Part shown: piece after piece, positions 16,589 to 25,041 of the stretch | Numbering within the stretch: the stretch's first letter is position 1 | How the letters are laid out: each line of letters begins with the position of its first letter | Source: Nevskiales bacterium | GTDB lineage: Bacteria; Pseudomonadota; Gammaproteobacteria; Nevskiales; DATLYR01 | Reading direction: 5' to 3' | Assembly: GCA_035574475.1 (NCBI GenBank) | Contig: DATLYR010000025.1 | Coordinates: 1 to 39,661, forward strand | DNA length: 39,661 nt | Notes under the pieces: generated by a model | Seen by the model: the letters and a program-made list of their open reading frames with translations, nothing else | Told to the model about the DNA's origin: nothing | Databases searched by the model: none | Made by a program: the position numbers and the translations under genes

Positions 16589-17692
16589 ATGAGCCACACT
16601 CTGCAAACCCCGTTGACGCAGCGGCTCGGCTGCCGCTACCCCATCGTGCAGACCGCGATGGGTTGGGTGGCGGACGCGGAGCTCGTTGCCGCCACCGGCA
16701 ATGCCGGCGGCTTCGGTTTTCTCGCCGCCGCGACGATGTCCACGCCGGAACTCGAGACGGCCATCCGACAACTGCGCGAACTCACGCCGCACCGGTTCGG
16801 CGTCAACTTCCACATGTTCCAGCCGAACGCGCAGGACGTCATCGACGTCATCTTGAAGAACACGGACCGCGTGCGCGCCGTGTCCTACGGCCGCGGGCCG
16901 GATGCGAAAACCATCCGGCGCTTCAAGGACGCCGGCGTGCTGTGCATGCCGACGGTCGGCGCGCTCAAACACGCCATCAAGGCCGTCGAGCTGGGCGCCG
17001 ACATCATCACCATCCAGGGCGCCGAGGGCGGCGGTCACACCGGTGTGGTGCCGACCACGCTGCTCCTGCCGCAAGTGCTGGACGCGGTGCAGGTGCCGGT
17101 GGTCGCGGCCGGCGGTTTCTACAATGGCCGCGGGCTGGTCGGTGCGCTCGGTTATGGCGCGGCCGGCATCGCCATGGGTACACGCTTTCTGCTCACCACC
17201 GACTCGCCGGTGCCGCGCGCCACGCTACAGCGCTACCTGGACGTCAAGGACCCTGCCAAGATTCGCGTCTCCACCGCGGTGGACGGTCTGCCGCAGCGCA
17301 TGATCGACAACGATTGTCTGCTGAGCCTGGAGCGCGGCGGCCTGCTGCACCGTTTGTTCGTCGCGCTGGTCAGCGCCTGGAAGTGGAAGGCGCGCACCGG
17401 CATGACGGCGGCGCACATGGTCAAGACCCTCTTCGGCGCCCTGCGCGAGGGCGACAGTGCCATCCAGACGATGATGGCCGCCAATGCGCCGGTGCTGATC
17501 CAGCGCGCAATGGTGGAGGGCATGCCGGACGAGGGGGTGCTGCCGAGCGGACAGGTGGCGGCGGTCATCGACAGCCTGCCGAGCGTGGCCGAGCTGATCC
17601 AGTCCATCGTCGTGGAAGCGGAGCAGAGGATTGCCGCATTACGTTTCCCTCCTGCGAGCGCAGGGGGGACTGATTTTGGAGCACTGCCATGA
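16589..17692 (+). CDS. ipdC: IpdC, nitronate monooxygenase-fold flavin oxidoreductase
   Basis: The product is 367 aa with the FMN-dependent TIM-barrel fold of nitronate monooxygenases. The flavin phosphate segment is QGAEGGGHTG and the later VAAGGFYNGRGLVGAL is also typical. IpdC acts on the C/D-ring CoA ester before ring D is opened by EchA20. The next gene, echA20, overlaps its stop by 4 bp (ATGA), the same gene pair as in Mycobacterium. The C-terminal residues RFPPASAGGTDF are encoded by a small hairpin repeat and may not belong to the conserved protein. The start at 16589 avoids the non-conserved residues in the repeat upstream. Confidence 0.88.
   Translation: MSHTLQTPLTQRLGCRYPIVQTAMGWVADAELVAATGNAGGFGFLAAATMSTPELETAIRQLRELTPHRFGVNFHMFQPNAQDVIDVILKNTDRVRAVSYGRGPDAKTIRRFKDAGVLCMPTVGALKHAIKAVELGADIITIQGAEGGGHTGVVPTTLLLPQVLDAVQVPVVAAGGFYNGRGLVGALGYGAAGIAMGTRFLLTTDSPVPRATLQRYLDVKDPAKIRVSTAVDGLPQRMIDNDCLLSLERGGLLHRLFVALVSAWKWKARTGMTAAHMVKTLFGALREGDSAIQTMMAANAPVLIQRAMVEGMPDEGVLPSGQVAAVIDSLPSVAELIQSIVVEAEQRIAALRFPPASAGGTDFGALP
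17646..17669. repeat. Small hairpin inside the 3' end of ipdC
   Basis: TCCCTCCTGCG (17646-17656) pairs with CGCAGGGGGGA (17659-17669) with one mismatch and a 2-nt loop. It codes for the last residues of IpdC. Confidence 0.55.
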
Positions 17693-18444
17693 GCCAGCCC
17701 TTCAAGACCACGATAGCGGACGGCATCGCCGAGCTGGTCATCGACTGCCCGCCGGTGAATGCATTGAATGACGCCGGCTGGCACGCGCTGGCCGACGAGA
17801 TCACACGCCTGGGCCGGGAGTCCTCCATGCGCGTCATCGTCATCCGCGCCGAAGGCCGCGGCTTCTGCGCCGGCGTGGACATCAAGGAACTGGACAAGGA
17901 GCCGGAAAAGATCGTCTCCGTGAACGCCGGCAACTACCGTACGTTCGAGGCGGTGCACCGCAACCCGCTGCCGGTGATCGTCGCGGTGCACGGCTTCGTG
18001 CTGGGCGGGGGCATCGGTATCGCCGGCGCGGCCGACATCGTCGTGGCTGCCGACGACGCGAGCTTCGGCGTGCCGGAGGTGGACCGTGGCGCGATGGGCG
18101 GCGGCGCCCACCTGCAGCGGCTGTTCCCGATCCAGAAGGTGCGCATGATGTATTTCACCGGAGAACCCATTACCGCCGCGGAGGGCTACCGCCTGGGCGC
18201 GATCGAGGCCGTGGTGCCGAGGCCCGCGCTGCGCGACACCGCGCTCACCATCGCCCGCAAAATCGCGGCCAAGAGCCCGGCCATGATCCGGCTGGCCAAG
18301 GAATCGCTCAACGGCATCGAGGACGGCAACCTCGAGGCCAAGTACCGCTGGGAGCAGGGTTTCACCCTGCAGGCCTACATGGAGAAGGATTCCGCCGAGA
18401 CACGCCGCGCCTTCGTCGAGAAGCGCGAAGCGAAATTCGAATGA
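17689..18444 (+). CDS. echA20: EchA20-like crotonase (steroid ring-D hydrolase)
   Basis: The product is 251 aa. Oxyanion-hole segments are AEGRGFCAGVDIKEL and HGFVLGGGIGIAGAADIV, with FGVPEVDRGAMGGGAHL after them and YRWEQGFTLQ near the end. These match my memory of the EchA20 family closely. EchA20 opens ring D of HIEC-CoA by hydrolysis in the HIP pathway. Its ATG overlaps the ipdC stop (ATGA), so the two are translationally coupled. The following gap of 154 bp, before the acyl-CoA dehydrogenase, holds a family C repeat. Confidence 0.88.
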   Translation: MSQPFKTTIADGIAELVIDCPPVNALNDAGWHALADEITRLGRESSMRVIVIRAEGRGFCAGVDIKELDKEPEKIVSVNAGNYRTFEAVHRNPLPVIVAVHGFVLGGGIGIAGAADIVVAADDASFGVPEVDRGAMGGGAHLQRLFPIQKVRMMYFTGEPITAAEGYRLGAIEAVVPRPALRDTALTIARKIAAKSPAMIRLAKESLNGIEDGNLEAKYRWEQGFTLQAYMEKDSAETRRAFVEKREAKFE

Positions 18445-18506
18445 GGCGAGTGAATGAATTGCAGAGTGTCGAGCAGGGTTCATCTACCCCGTGGGCTGTT
18501 CAATTC

Positions 18507-18570
18507 TTGTGTAGAAGCGCGCCCTACGCGCGACAATCCAAGAGTCGCCTGCAGGGCAGACTCCTGCGGA
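18507..18570. repeat. REP-like element, family C
   Basis: TGTGTAGAAGCGCGCCCTACGCGCGACA is a variant of the TGTAGGAGCG palindrome, followed by a second, GC-rich hairpin (GCCTGCAGGGC). It lies between echA20 and an acyl-CoA dehydrogenase gene. Confidence 0.6.
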
Positions 18571-18598
18571 AGATGGTTCTTCTGTGAGGATAAGTAGA

Positions 18599-19768
18599 GT
18601 GAAGCTGGAATACACCGAACGACAACAGGCCTTCCGCAAGGAAATCCGCGACTGGCTCGCGGCCAACGTACCGCGGCAGCCGTTACCGAGCTTCGACACG
18701 AAGCAAGGCTTCGAAGCGCACCGCCAGTGGGAGCGCAAGCTGTTCGAGGGCCGCTGGAGCGCGGTCACCTGGCCCAAGGACAAGGGCGGCCGCGGCTGCG
18801 ACCTGATCGAGTGGCTGATCTTCGAGGAAGAATACTGGGCTGCCTCCGCGCCGCTGCGCGTCAACCAGAACGGCATCTTCCTGCTCGCGCCGACGCTGAT
18901 GGAATACGGCACGGAAGAGCAAAAGGCGCGCTTCCTGCCGAAGATGGCCGACGGTTCCGAGATCTGGGCCCAGGGCTGGAGCGAGCCGGGCGCCGGCTCG
19001 GACATGGCGGCGATCAAGACCAAGGCCATCAAGGATGGTGACCACTACGTGATCAACGGCCAGAAGACCTGGTCCACGCGCGCGGTCTATGCCGACTGGC
19101 TGTTCGGCCTGTTCCGCACCGACCCGGCCTCCGAGCGCCACAAGGGCCTGAGCTTCATCCTGCTGCCGCTGAACCTGCCGGGCATCACCATCCGCCCGAT
19201 CAAGCAGCTCAACGGCCTGCCGGGCTTCGCCGAGATCTTCTTCGACGACGTGCGCGTGCCGGTCGCCAACCGCCTGGGCGAGGAGGGTGCCGGCTGGAAC
19301 GTGGCCATGGCCACTGCCGGCTTCGAGCGTGGCCTGATGCTGCGCTCGCCTGGCCGCTTCCAGCAGACCGCGAAGCTGCTGGTGGACCTGTACCAGCAGC
19401 ATCGCGCGCGCGCCGATACCGACCCGGCCGTGCGCGACGCCGTGCTCAAGAGCTGGATGGACGCCGAGGCCTACACGCTGGCGACCTATGCCACCGCCAG
19501 CCGCCTGCTCAAGGGCGGGCGCATCGGTGTCGAAGCCAGCACCAACAAGATCTTCTGGTCAGAGCTGGACCTGTTGATGCACGAAACCGCCATGAGCATC
19601 CTCGGCGCGCACGCCGAGCTGGTCTCCCGCGCCGGCGAGACCGGCGCCGCGCAGCACGACTGGCTGGACGGTTTCCTGTTTGCGCAAGCGGGGCCGATCT
19701 ACGCCGGCACCAATGAAATCCAGCGCAACATCATTGCGGAACGAATGCTGGGGTTGCCGAGGGCATGA
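18599..19768 (+). CDS. Acyl-CoA dehydrogenase, large subunit type
   Basis: The product is about 389 aa from a GTG start with AGGA 8 bp upstream; the conserved start region is KLEYTERQQAFRKEIRDWLA. The FAD/substrate motif WAQGWSEPGAGSDMA and the C-terminal IYAGTNEIQRNIIAERMLGLP are clear. The usual catalytic Glu of the YEGT motif is Ala here (YAGT), so the base must lie elsewhere or in the partner subunit. Steroid acyl-CoA dehydrogenases usually work as alpha2beta2 pairs, and the next gene is the other type. Similarity is to the FadE31-33 group in Mycobacterium, but the exact member cannot be decided. Confidence 0.87.
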   Translation: MKLEYTERQQAFRKEIRDWLAANVPRQPLPSFDTKQGFEAHRQWERKLFEGRWSAVTWPKDKGGRGCDLIEWLIFEEEYWAASAPLRVNQNGIFLLAPTLMEYGTEEQKARFLPKMADGSEIWAQGWSEPGAGSDMAAIKTKAIKDGDHYVINGQKTWSTRAVYADWLFGLFRTDPASERHKGLSFILLPLNLPGITIRPIKQLNGLPGFAEIFFDDVRVPVANRLGEEGAGWNVAMATAGFERGLMLRSPGRFQQTAKLLVDLYQQHRARADTDPAVRDAVLKSWMDAEAYTLATYATASRLLKGGRIGVEASTNKIFWSELDLLMHETAMSILGAHAELVSRAGETGAAQHDWLDGFLFAQAGPIYAGTNEIQRNIIAERMLGLPRA

Positions 19769-19793
19769 TGTTATGGGCTGCGACTCGTTTTTC

Positions 19794-19888
19794 CGTCATT
19801 CCGGCGCAAGCCGGAATCCAGTGACTTGAACATAAGGTTCTGGACCCCGGCCCCGGATCGAGTCCGGGGCAGGCTCTGCGCCGGGGTG
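19794..19888. repeat. REP-like element, family B
   Basis: ATTCCGGCGCAAGCCGGAAT and a second stem with CCCCGG/CCGGGG arms around a longer spacer. It lies between the paired acyl-CoA dehydrogenase genes. Confidence 0.85.
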
Positions 19889-19914
19889 AAGAGATAAGAG
19901 AGGCTCAGGAATCG

Positions 19915-20970
19915 ATGGACTTTACTTTCGACGACCAGCAACTCGCTTTCCACGAGGCCGTGCGCAAGTTCCTCGTGGTCGAGGCCGCGCCCGAGAGACT
20001 GCGCGAGATCTGGGAGACCAAATTCGGCCGCTCGGCCGAGCTTCGCGCCAAGCTGGCCGAGCAGGGTCTGACCGCGCTGTCGGTACCGGAGGCCTATGGC
20101 GGCCTCGGCCAGGGCGATCTCGACTGGGTGCTGGTGCAGCAAGAGCTGGGTTATCACGCGATCCCCGATTCGCTCTCGGACACGGCTTATCTCGCCGCTT
20201 ACATCCTCGCGGGTCTTCCCGACGGCGCACAGCTCAAGACCGATCTGCTGCCGAAGATCGCCACCGGCACGGTGCGTATCGCGGTGGGTCATCCGATCAA
20301 CCCGCTGGTGGCGGATGCCGAGAATTCCGGCCTGCTGCTGATGTGGCACGACGACGAGGTGCACGCGATCAGGCCCGTGGACGCCAGGTTGTCGTTCCAC
20401 GCCAGCATCGACATGTCCCGCCGGCTGTATCGGGTGGAGTGGACGCCAAGCGCCGCCACACGCGTATGCGATGCCGCGCACGGCCGGGCGTTGTGGCAGG
20501 GCGTGATTGACCGCGCCTCGGCCGCCATCGCCGCGCAGCTGCTCGGACTGGCCCAGCGCATGCTCGATCTCGGCATCGACTACGCCGCACAGCGCAAGCA
20601 GTTCGGCAAGCCGGTCGGCGCCTTCCAGGCAGTCAAGCATCAGCTGGCCGACGTGGCGGTCAAGATCGAGTTCGCCAAACCCGTGGTGCACCGTGCAGCC
20701 TATGCGCTCGGTCACGGTGACAGGCACACCGGCGTATACGTATCGCACGCGCGGCTCGCGGCCGGCGAGTCGGCACGGCTGGCCGCGCGCAAAAGCATCC
20801 AGGCGCATGGCGCCATGGGTTATACCTGGGAGTCCGACCTGCAGATGTTCGCCAAGCGCGCCTGGGTGCTGGACGCCGCCTGGGGCGATCGCGCCTTCCA
20901 CAAGGCGCGCGTGGCCGATCACGTACTCGCCAGCGGCGCCCGGTTGGGGCCCGGTGAAACATTTAATTGA
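19915..20970 (+). CDS. Acyl-CoA dehydrogenase, small subunit type
   Basis: The product is 351 aa, shorter than a typical FadE (about 380-400 aa). Residues 1-15 are MDFTFDDQQLAFHEA, and the FAD-contact half is DYAAQRKQFGKPVGAFQAVKH with AHGAMGYTWESDLQMF. It lacks the SEPGAGSD loop, which its upstream neighbour has. The two genes thus carry complementary parts of the FAD site, as in the known ChsE1-ChsE2-type heterotetramers. A heteromeric enzyme for desaturating a C/D-ring CoA ester is inferred. Confidence 0.86.
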   Translation: MDFTFDDQQLAFHEAVRKFLVVEAAPERLREIWETKFGRSAELRAKLAEQGLTALSVPEAYGGLGQGDLDWVLVQQELGYHAIPDSLSDTAYLAAYILAGLPDGAQLKTDLLPKIATGTVRIAVGHPINPLVADAENSGLLLMWHDDEVHAIRPVDARLSFHASIDMSRRLYRVEWTPSAATRVCDAAHGRALWQGVIDRASAAIAAQLLGLAQRMLDLGIDYAAQRKQFGKPVGAFQAVKHQLADVAVKIEFAKPVVHRAAYALGHGDRHTGVYVSHARLAAGESARLAARKSIQAHGAMGYTWESDLQMFAKRAWVLDAAWGDRAFHKARVADHVLASGARLGPGETFN

Positions 20971-20997
20971 GAGTGGTGAAGCCCTTGTTTTTCTATC

Positions 20998-21097
20998 CTC
21001 ACCCCGGCGCAGCGCCTGTCCCGGACTCGATCCGGGGCCGGGGTCCAGTGACTTCCTGGTAACAAGGCACTGGATTCTGGCTTTCGCCGGAATGACG
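20998..21097. repeat. REP-like element, family B
   Basis: A compound element with CCCCGGCGCAGCGCCTGTCC, GATCCGGGGCCGGGGTCCAG and the terminal ATTCTGGCTTTCGCCGGAAT. It lies between the small acyl-CoA dehydrogenase gene and fadA6. Confidence 0.82.
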
Positions 21098-21136
21098 ACA
21101 AATACAGGCTGACATACTTTTACAAAGGTGAGAACC

Positions 21137-22288
21137 ATGGCCGAAGCCTATATCGTCGACGCACTCCGTACCCCCACCGGCAAGCGCAGGGGTTCGCTCG
21201 CGCATGTGCACGGCGCCGATCTCGGCGCGCACGCCATCAAGACACTGGTGGCGCGGAACGGCATTCCCGCCGAAGACTACGACGACGTGATCTTCGGCTG
21301 CCTCGATGCCATCGGCCCGCTGGCCGGCAACATCGCGCGCACCTGCTGGCTCGCCGCCGGCCTGCCGCTCCACGTTCCGGGCGTGACCATCGATCGTCAG
21401 TGCGGCAGCTCGCAGCAGGCGGTGCACTTCGCCGCCCAGGCCGTGATGTCCGGCGTCAACGACGTGGTCATCGCCGGTGGCGTACAGACCATGAGCCAGA
21501 TTCCCATCTCCTCCGCCATGACCTGCGCCAAGCCGCTGGGCTTCTCCGACCCGTTCTCCGGTTCCAAGGGGTGGGTGGCGCGCTTCGGCAGCGAACCGGT
21601 ATCGCAGTTCCACGGCGCCCAGAAGATCGCCGACAAGTGGAAGATCTCGCGCCGCGAGATGGAAGAATTCGCGCTGGAGAGCCACGTCCGCGCGCGCAAG
21701 GCGCAGAAAGAAGGCCGCTTCGACCGCGAGCTGATCGAGTGTGAAGGCCTGAAGATGGACGAGACGGTGCGCGACACCTCGCTCGAGCAGATGGCGCAGC
21801 TGGAGCCGCTCGCCCCCGGCGGCACGATCACGGCGGGCGTATCCAGCCAGACCGGCGATGCTTCGTCAGCGATGCTGATCGTCTCTGAACGCGCGCTCAT
21901 GCGCTATAACCTCAAGCCACGCGCCCGCATCCACCACATGAGCGTGTACTCGGACGACCCGATCTTCATGCTCACTGCGCCGATCCCGGCGACGAAAGTG
22001 GCGATGAAGAAGGCCGGCATGAAGCTGGAAGACATCGACCTGGTCGAGATCAACGAGGCCTTCGCGTCCGTGGTCATCGCCTGGCTCAAGGAGACCGGCT
22101 ACCCGCACGCCCAGACCAACGTCAACGGCGGTGCCATCGCGCTGGCGCACCCGCTGGGCGCCACCGGCACCAAGCTGATGACCACGCTGCTGCACGAGCT
22201 GGAGCGCACGAACAAGCGCTACGGCCTGCAGACCATGTGCGAGGGTGGCGGCGTGGCCAACGTGACGATCATCGAGCGGCTGTCTTAA
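21137..22288 (+). CDS. fadA6: FadA6-like thiolase
   Basis: The product is 383 aa. The catalytic triad is intact: Cys89 in DRQCGSSQQ, His338 in ALAHPLGATG and Cys368 in MCEGGG. The segments SQIPISSAMT and GLQTMCEGGG plus NVTIIERL at the end match the FadA6 branch as I recall it. FadA6 cleaves the open-chain beta-keto CoA ester left after rings C and D are opened. The start at 21137 has AAGGTGA upstream. A REP element lies on each side of the gene. Confidence 0.87.
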   Translation: MAEAYIVDALRTPTGKRRGSLAHVHGADLGAHAIKTLVARNGIPAEDYDDVIFGCLDAIGPLAGNIARTCWLAAGLPLHVPGVTIDRQCGSSQQAVHFAAQAVMSGVNDVVIAGGVQTMSQIPISSAMTCAKPLGFSDPFSGSKGWVARFGSEPVSQFHGAQKIADKWKISRREMEEFALESHVRARKAQKEGRFDRELIECEGLKMDETVRDTSLEQMAQLEPLAPGGTITAGVSSQTGDASSAMLIVSERALMRYNLKPRARIHHMSVYSDDPIFMLTAPIPATKVAMKKAGMKLEDIDLVEINEAFASVVIAWLKETGYPHAQTNVNGGAIALAHPLGATGTKLMTTLLHELERTNKRYGLQTMCEGGGVANVTIIERLS

Positions 22289-22295
22289 GTTCTTT

Positions 22296-22372
22296 CGTCA
22301 CCCCGGCGAAGGCCGGTATCCAGTGACATCCTTCAACAAAGGCACTGGATACCGGCTTTCGCCGGTATGACG
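22296..22372. repeat. REP-like element, family B
   Basis: CCCCGGCGAAGGCCGGTATC and ATACCGGCTTTCGCCGGTAT with TCCAGTGAC between. It fills the gap from fadA6 to the SDR gene. Confidence 0.85.
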
Positions 22373-22394
22373 AGCAAAGAGAAAAGGAGTTGAA

Positions 22395-23261
22395 ATGGGC
22401 GTCTGCGACAAGCGTACCGTCATTATTACTGGGGCCGGAGCCGGATTAGGCCGCGAGTATGCGCTGGCCTTCGCCGCCGAAGGCGCCAACGTCGTCGTCA
22501 ACGACATCAAGCGCGAAGCCGCCGAGGCCGTCGCGAAAGAAATCGGCCCGCAGGCCATCGCCAACAGCGACGACATCACCAGCATGCAAGGCGCGCAGAA
22601 GATCGTCGATGCGGCCGTGGCGAAGTTCGGCGACGTGCAGGTGATCGTCAACAACGCCGGCATCGTGCGCGACCGCATGTTCGTGAGCCTGTCCGAGGAA
22701 GACTGGGACCAGGTCATCCGTGTGCATCTGCGCGGGCACTTCTGCATCACCCAGATCCTGTGCCGACGCTGGCGCGACCAGAGCAAGGCCGGGCAGAAGG
22801 TGGACGCGCGCATCATCAACACCAGCTCCGGCGCCGGCCTGCAGGGCTCCGTCGGCCAGAGCAACTACGGCGCCGCCAAGGGCGGTATCGCCACGCTCAC
22901 GCTGATCCAGGCCGCGGAACTCGGCCGCTACGGCGTCACCGCCAACGCCATCGCGCCGGCCGCGCGCACCGGCATGACGGAGCCCGTGTTCGGCGAGGTC
23001 ATGAAAAAGCCCGAGAGCGGCTTCGACTTCTTCCATCCAGGCAATGTCGCGCCGCTGGTGGTGTGGCTGGGCAGCCCGCTGTCCGCGCACGTGACCGGGC
23101 GCGTATTCGAGGTGGCCGGCGGACAGGTGTCCGTGGCCGACGGCTGGCGCACCGGCCCGATGCGCGACAAGAAAGCGCGCTGGCAGCCGGCCGAGCTCAC
23201 CGACGCCGTCAACGCCATCCTCAAGGAAGCCGTGCCGCCGCAAAAAGTGTACGGGACGTAA
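22395..23261 (+). CDS. SDR-family oxidoreductase, Hsd4A-like
   Basis: The product is 288 aa. It has IITGAGAGLGREYALAFAAEGA near the N-terminus and VVVNDIKRE, a nucleotide-binding pattern like the N-terminal domain of 17-beta-HSD type 4 (MFE-2). NNAG and SSGAGLQG then NYGAAKGG supply the catalytic residues. Such enzymes oxidise 3-hydroxyacyl-CoA or 17-hydroxysteroids. It begins with a strong Shine-Dalgarno (AAAAGGAG) at the right distance. It is the last pathway gene of the operon before the accessory block. No second enzyme of a fused MFE is attached, so hydration must come from another gene. Confidence 0.86.
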   Translation: MGVCDKRTVIITGAGAGLGREYALAFAAEGANVVVNDIKREAAEAVAKEIGPQAIANSDDITSMQGAQKIVDAAVAKFGDVQVIVNNAGIVRDRMFVSLSEEDWDQVIRVHLRGHFCITQILCRRWRDQSKAGQKVDARIINTSSGAGLQGSVGQSNYGAAKGGIATLTLIQAAELGRYGVTANAIAPAARTGMTEPVFGEVMKKPESGFDFFHPGNVAPLVVWLGSPLSAHVTGRVFEVAGGQVSVADGWRTGPMRDKKARWQPAELTDAVNAILKEAVPPQKVYGT

Positions 23262-23267
23262 CTCTTA

Positions 23268-23307
23268 TCCCCTCTCCCTGAAAGGGAGAGGGGCAGGGGA
23301 GAGGGTG
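23268..23307. repeat. REP-like palindrome, family A
   Basis: CCCCTCTCCCTGAAAGGGAG followed by AGGGGCAGGGGAGAGGG. It closes the steroid operon on its right side and could work as a terminator. Confidence 0.7.
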
Positions 23308-23350
23308 TGGAGTAGAATGCGCCTCGGCAATTCACGACAAGCTGGTTGCG

Positions 23351-23920
23351 ATGCCAAAGGGATCATTGGCGGTACAAGAGAACATCACGTCATCCGTACG
23401 ACTGATTCGTGGCCAGCGAGTCATGCTGGACGCTGACCTGGCTTCGCTGTATGGCGTCGATGTAAGAACACTGAATCAGGCTGTTCGACGCAACGCAGAT
23501 CGCTTCCCGGGCGACTTCATGTTCCAACTGACATGGGAAGAAACCCAAGCCCTGACCGGGGAAAATAATCCAGTAAAATCAGATAGTGATGACTTGAGAT
23601 CACAGATTGTGACCTCAAGTTGGGGTCGCCGCCGCTACCGGCCTTATGCCTTTACCGAGCAGGGTGTCGCCATGCTCTCCAGCGTCCTGCGCAGCAAGCA
23701 GGCCGTGCAGGTCAACATCGAGATCATGCGGGCCTTCGTCCAGTTGCGCCGGATGCTCGCATCCAACGTCGAGCTGTCGCGTAAACTGGCCGTCCTGGAA
23801 AGGAAGTACGACGCCCAGTTCAAGGTGGTATTCGACGCCATCCGTGAACTCATGACGCCGCCCCAGCCCAAACGACGGCCCATCGGCTTTACCAACTGGC
23901 CAAAGGACGACAGTGAATGA
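23351..23920 (+). CDS. ORF6N-domain protein, probable DNA-binding
   Basis: The product is 189 aa. The N-terminal half (about 10-100) matches the ORF6N domain (PF10543): [20 protein letters not shown] then [24 protein letters not shown]. The second half includes [19 protein letters not shown] and a probable coiled coil. ORF6N domains occur in phage and mobile-element proteins and are often scattered in bacterial genomes; no enzyme activity is known to me. Its base composition is lower in G+C than the neighbours, a sign of transfer. Its stop overlaps the thioesterase start by ATGA, which is unusual for a transferred gene. Confidence 0.82.
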   Translation: MPKGSLAVQENITSSVRLIRGQRVMLDADLASLYGVDVRTLNQAVRRNADRFPGDFMFQLTWEETQALTGENNPVKSDSDDLRSQIVTSSWGRRRYRPYAFTEQGVAMLSSVLRSKQAVQVNIEIMRAFVQLRRMLASNVELSRKLAVLERKYDAQFKVVFDAIRELMTPPQPKRRPIGFTNWPKDDSE

Positions 23921-24363
23921 CCACGACCGCCGTCATGACTGCCAGCCTGCCTGACCCCACCAGCCCCACCAGCTATAAATTCTGGGTCACCGAGCACATC
24001 CGCTTCGCGGACCTGGACCTGCTCGGCCACGTCAACAACGTTGCTTTCCTGGTCTATGCAGAGAGCTGCCGCGCCGCGTTCATGGCGCAGACGGGCTTCT
24101 GGGTGCCCAACGCCCGGCGCCAGAACGTCATCGTGCGGATCGAGCTGGACTACCGCCGCGAGCTGCTCTATCCCGGCGAAGTCAAGGTCGGCCTGCGCGT
24201 GCTGAAGATCGGCAACAAGTCCTTTACGCTCGGGCAGGGGCTGTTCAGCGGCGAGCACTGCGTCGCCACCGCCCAGGCCGTCATCGCGCGCATCGACGCC
24301 GGCACGCGCAAGGCCGTGCCCCTCAACGACGAAGAGCGCGCCAGCCTGCAGCCGTATCTCTAG
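23917..24363 (+). CDS. Acyl-CoA thioesterase, 4HBT hotdog family
   Basis: The product is 148 aa, with the 4HBT active-site pattern [21 protein letters not shown] (residues of about 31-51; the conserved Asp/Gly-His-Val-Asn-Asn). The family hydrolyses acyl-CoA to free acid and CoA. The segment [22 protein letters not shown] is the second conserved strand pair. It overlaps the ORF6N gene by 4 bp. An alternative start at ATG 23935 would remove six residues. It may recover CoA from steroid-derived esters; this is inferred from position only. Confidence 0.87.
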   Translation: MTTTAVMTASLPDPTSPTSYKFWVTEHIRFADLDLLGHVNNVAFLVYAESCRAAFMAQTGFWVPNARRQNVIVRIELDYRRELLYPGEVKVGLRVLKIGNKSFTLGQGLFSGEHCVATAQAVIARIDAGTRKAVPLNDEERASLQPYL

Positions 24364-24384
24364 GGTCAGCCAGGTCTGCTTGCG

Positions 24385-24404
24385 TGTATCACGAATGTGA
24401 TACA
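24385..24404. promoter_or_regulatory. Palindromic operator candidate upstream of dinJ
   Basis: TGTATCAC-GAAT-GTGATACA is a perfect 8-4-8 inverted repeat located 45 bp before the antitoxin start. Antitoxins of this type bind such palindromes and repress their own operon. Confidence 0.7.
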
Positions 24405-24449
24405 TTGTCAGTGCAGGGGAAAGCAGGATCGCACATGGAGGTGCGTGAG

Positions 24450-24836
24450 ATGGAAATGGCAAAAACAGCCACTGTGGCCGTACGGATTGACCCGAAGCTC
24501 AAGGCCGGCGCGGAACGGATATTCAAGCGGCTGGGGCTCTCCCCGTCGCAGGCCGTAAACCTGTTTTTTGCACAGGTGAGCCTGCGTGGCGGCTTGCCGT
24601 TCGGGGTGCGCATCCCGACGGCCGACACACTGGCAGCCATGAAGGAGGCAATGAGGCCGGCAACCCTGGCTTCATATGAATCCGTCGAAGACTTCATGGA
24701 TACATGGGGACAAAGGAGTGTCCGGAAAAAGAATCAGGGAAACGTCACGGTTTCGAAAGGACATGCGCCGGGCACTTCGACGGGGCGAAGACCCAGAACG
24801 CCTGCGCGCCATTCTCGCGTGTCTCGTCCAAAGTAA
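24450..24836 (+). CDS. dinJ: DinJ/RelB-type antitoxin with an extended C-terminus
   Basis: The product from ATG 24450 is 128 aa; GGAGG lies 8 bp upstream. Residues 1-55 form the ribbon-helix-helix region (KTATVAVRIDPKLKAGAERI then GLSPSQAVNLFFAQV), and LASYESVEDFMDTWG is where DinJ proteins normally end, at about 85-90 aa. Here the frame runs on for roughly 40 basic residues, overlapping the toxin gene by 119 bp. A lost stop codon is the simplest explanation. The N-terminal half should still bind DNA and the core of the toxin. Lower G+C than the catabolic genes suggests a separate origin. Confidence 0.85.
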   Translation: MEMAKTATVAVRIDPKLKAGAERIFKRLGLSPSQAVNLFFAQVSLRGGLPFGVRIPTADTLAAMKEAMRPATLASYESVEDFMDTWGQRSVRKKNQGNVTVSKGHAPGTSTGRRPRTPARHSRVSRPK

Positions 24837-24996
24837 GCCGCTATCGGATCGACACCGTGACCACGCGCTGGCCGGTCAATGTACCGGCATGCGTGAGTGC
24901 CATATCAGGCCTGATTGGCTGCTGATCTATCGGATCGAGGGCGAAGATCTGGTCCTCGTGCGAACAGGCACACATTCAGACCTGTTCCGGGAGTAG
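24718..24996 (+). CDS. yafQ: YafQ-family mRNA interferase toxin
   Basis: The product from GTG 24718 is 92 aa, the same length as E. coli YafQ. Catalytic residues are all present: His49, His62, Asp66, His86 and Phe90 (E. coli His50, His63, Asp67, His87 and Phe91). YafQ cuts mRNA on the ribosome. The GTG start choice gives the canonical length, but AAAGGA sits directly against it; ATG 24676 would add 14 residues. It overlaps the antitoxin frame and is likely co-translated. It should be functional. Confidence 0.85.
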   Translation: MSGKRIRETSRFRKDMRRALRRGEDPERLRAILACLVQSKPLSDRHRDHALAGQCTGMRECHIRPDWLLIYRIEGEDLVLVRTGTHSDLFRE

Positions 24997-24998
24997 TT

Positions 24999-25038
24999 TC
25001 CCTCTCCCGCTTGCGGGAGAGGGGCAGGGGAGAGGGTG
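24999..25038. terminator. Family A hairpin between convergent toxin genes
   Basis: CCCTCTCCCGCTTGCGGGAG with AGGGGCAGGGGAGAGGG. It lies between the stops of yafQ (+) and ccdB (-) and may be a shared, bidirectional 3' end. There is no T tract. Confidence 0.5.
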
Positions 25039-25041
25039 GCT

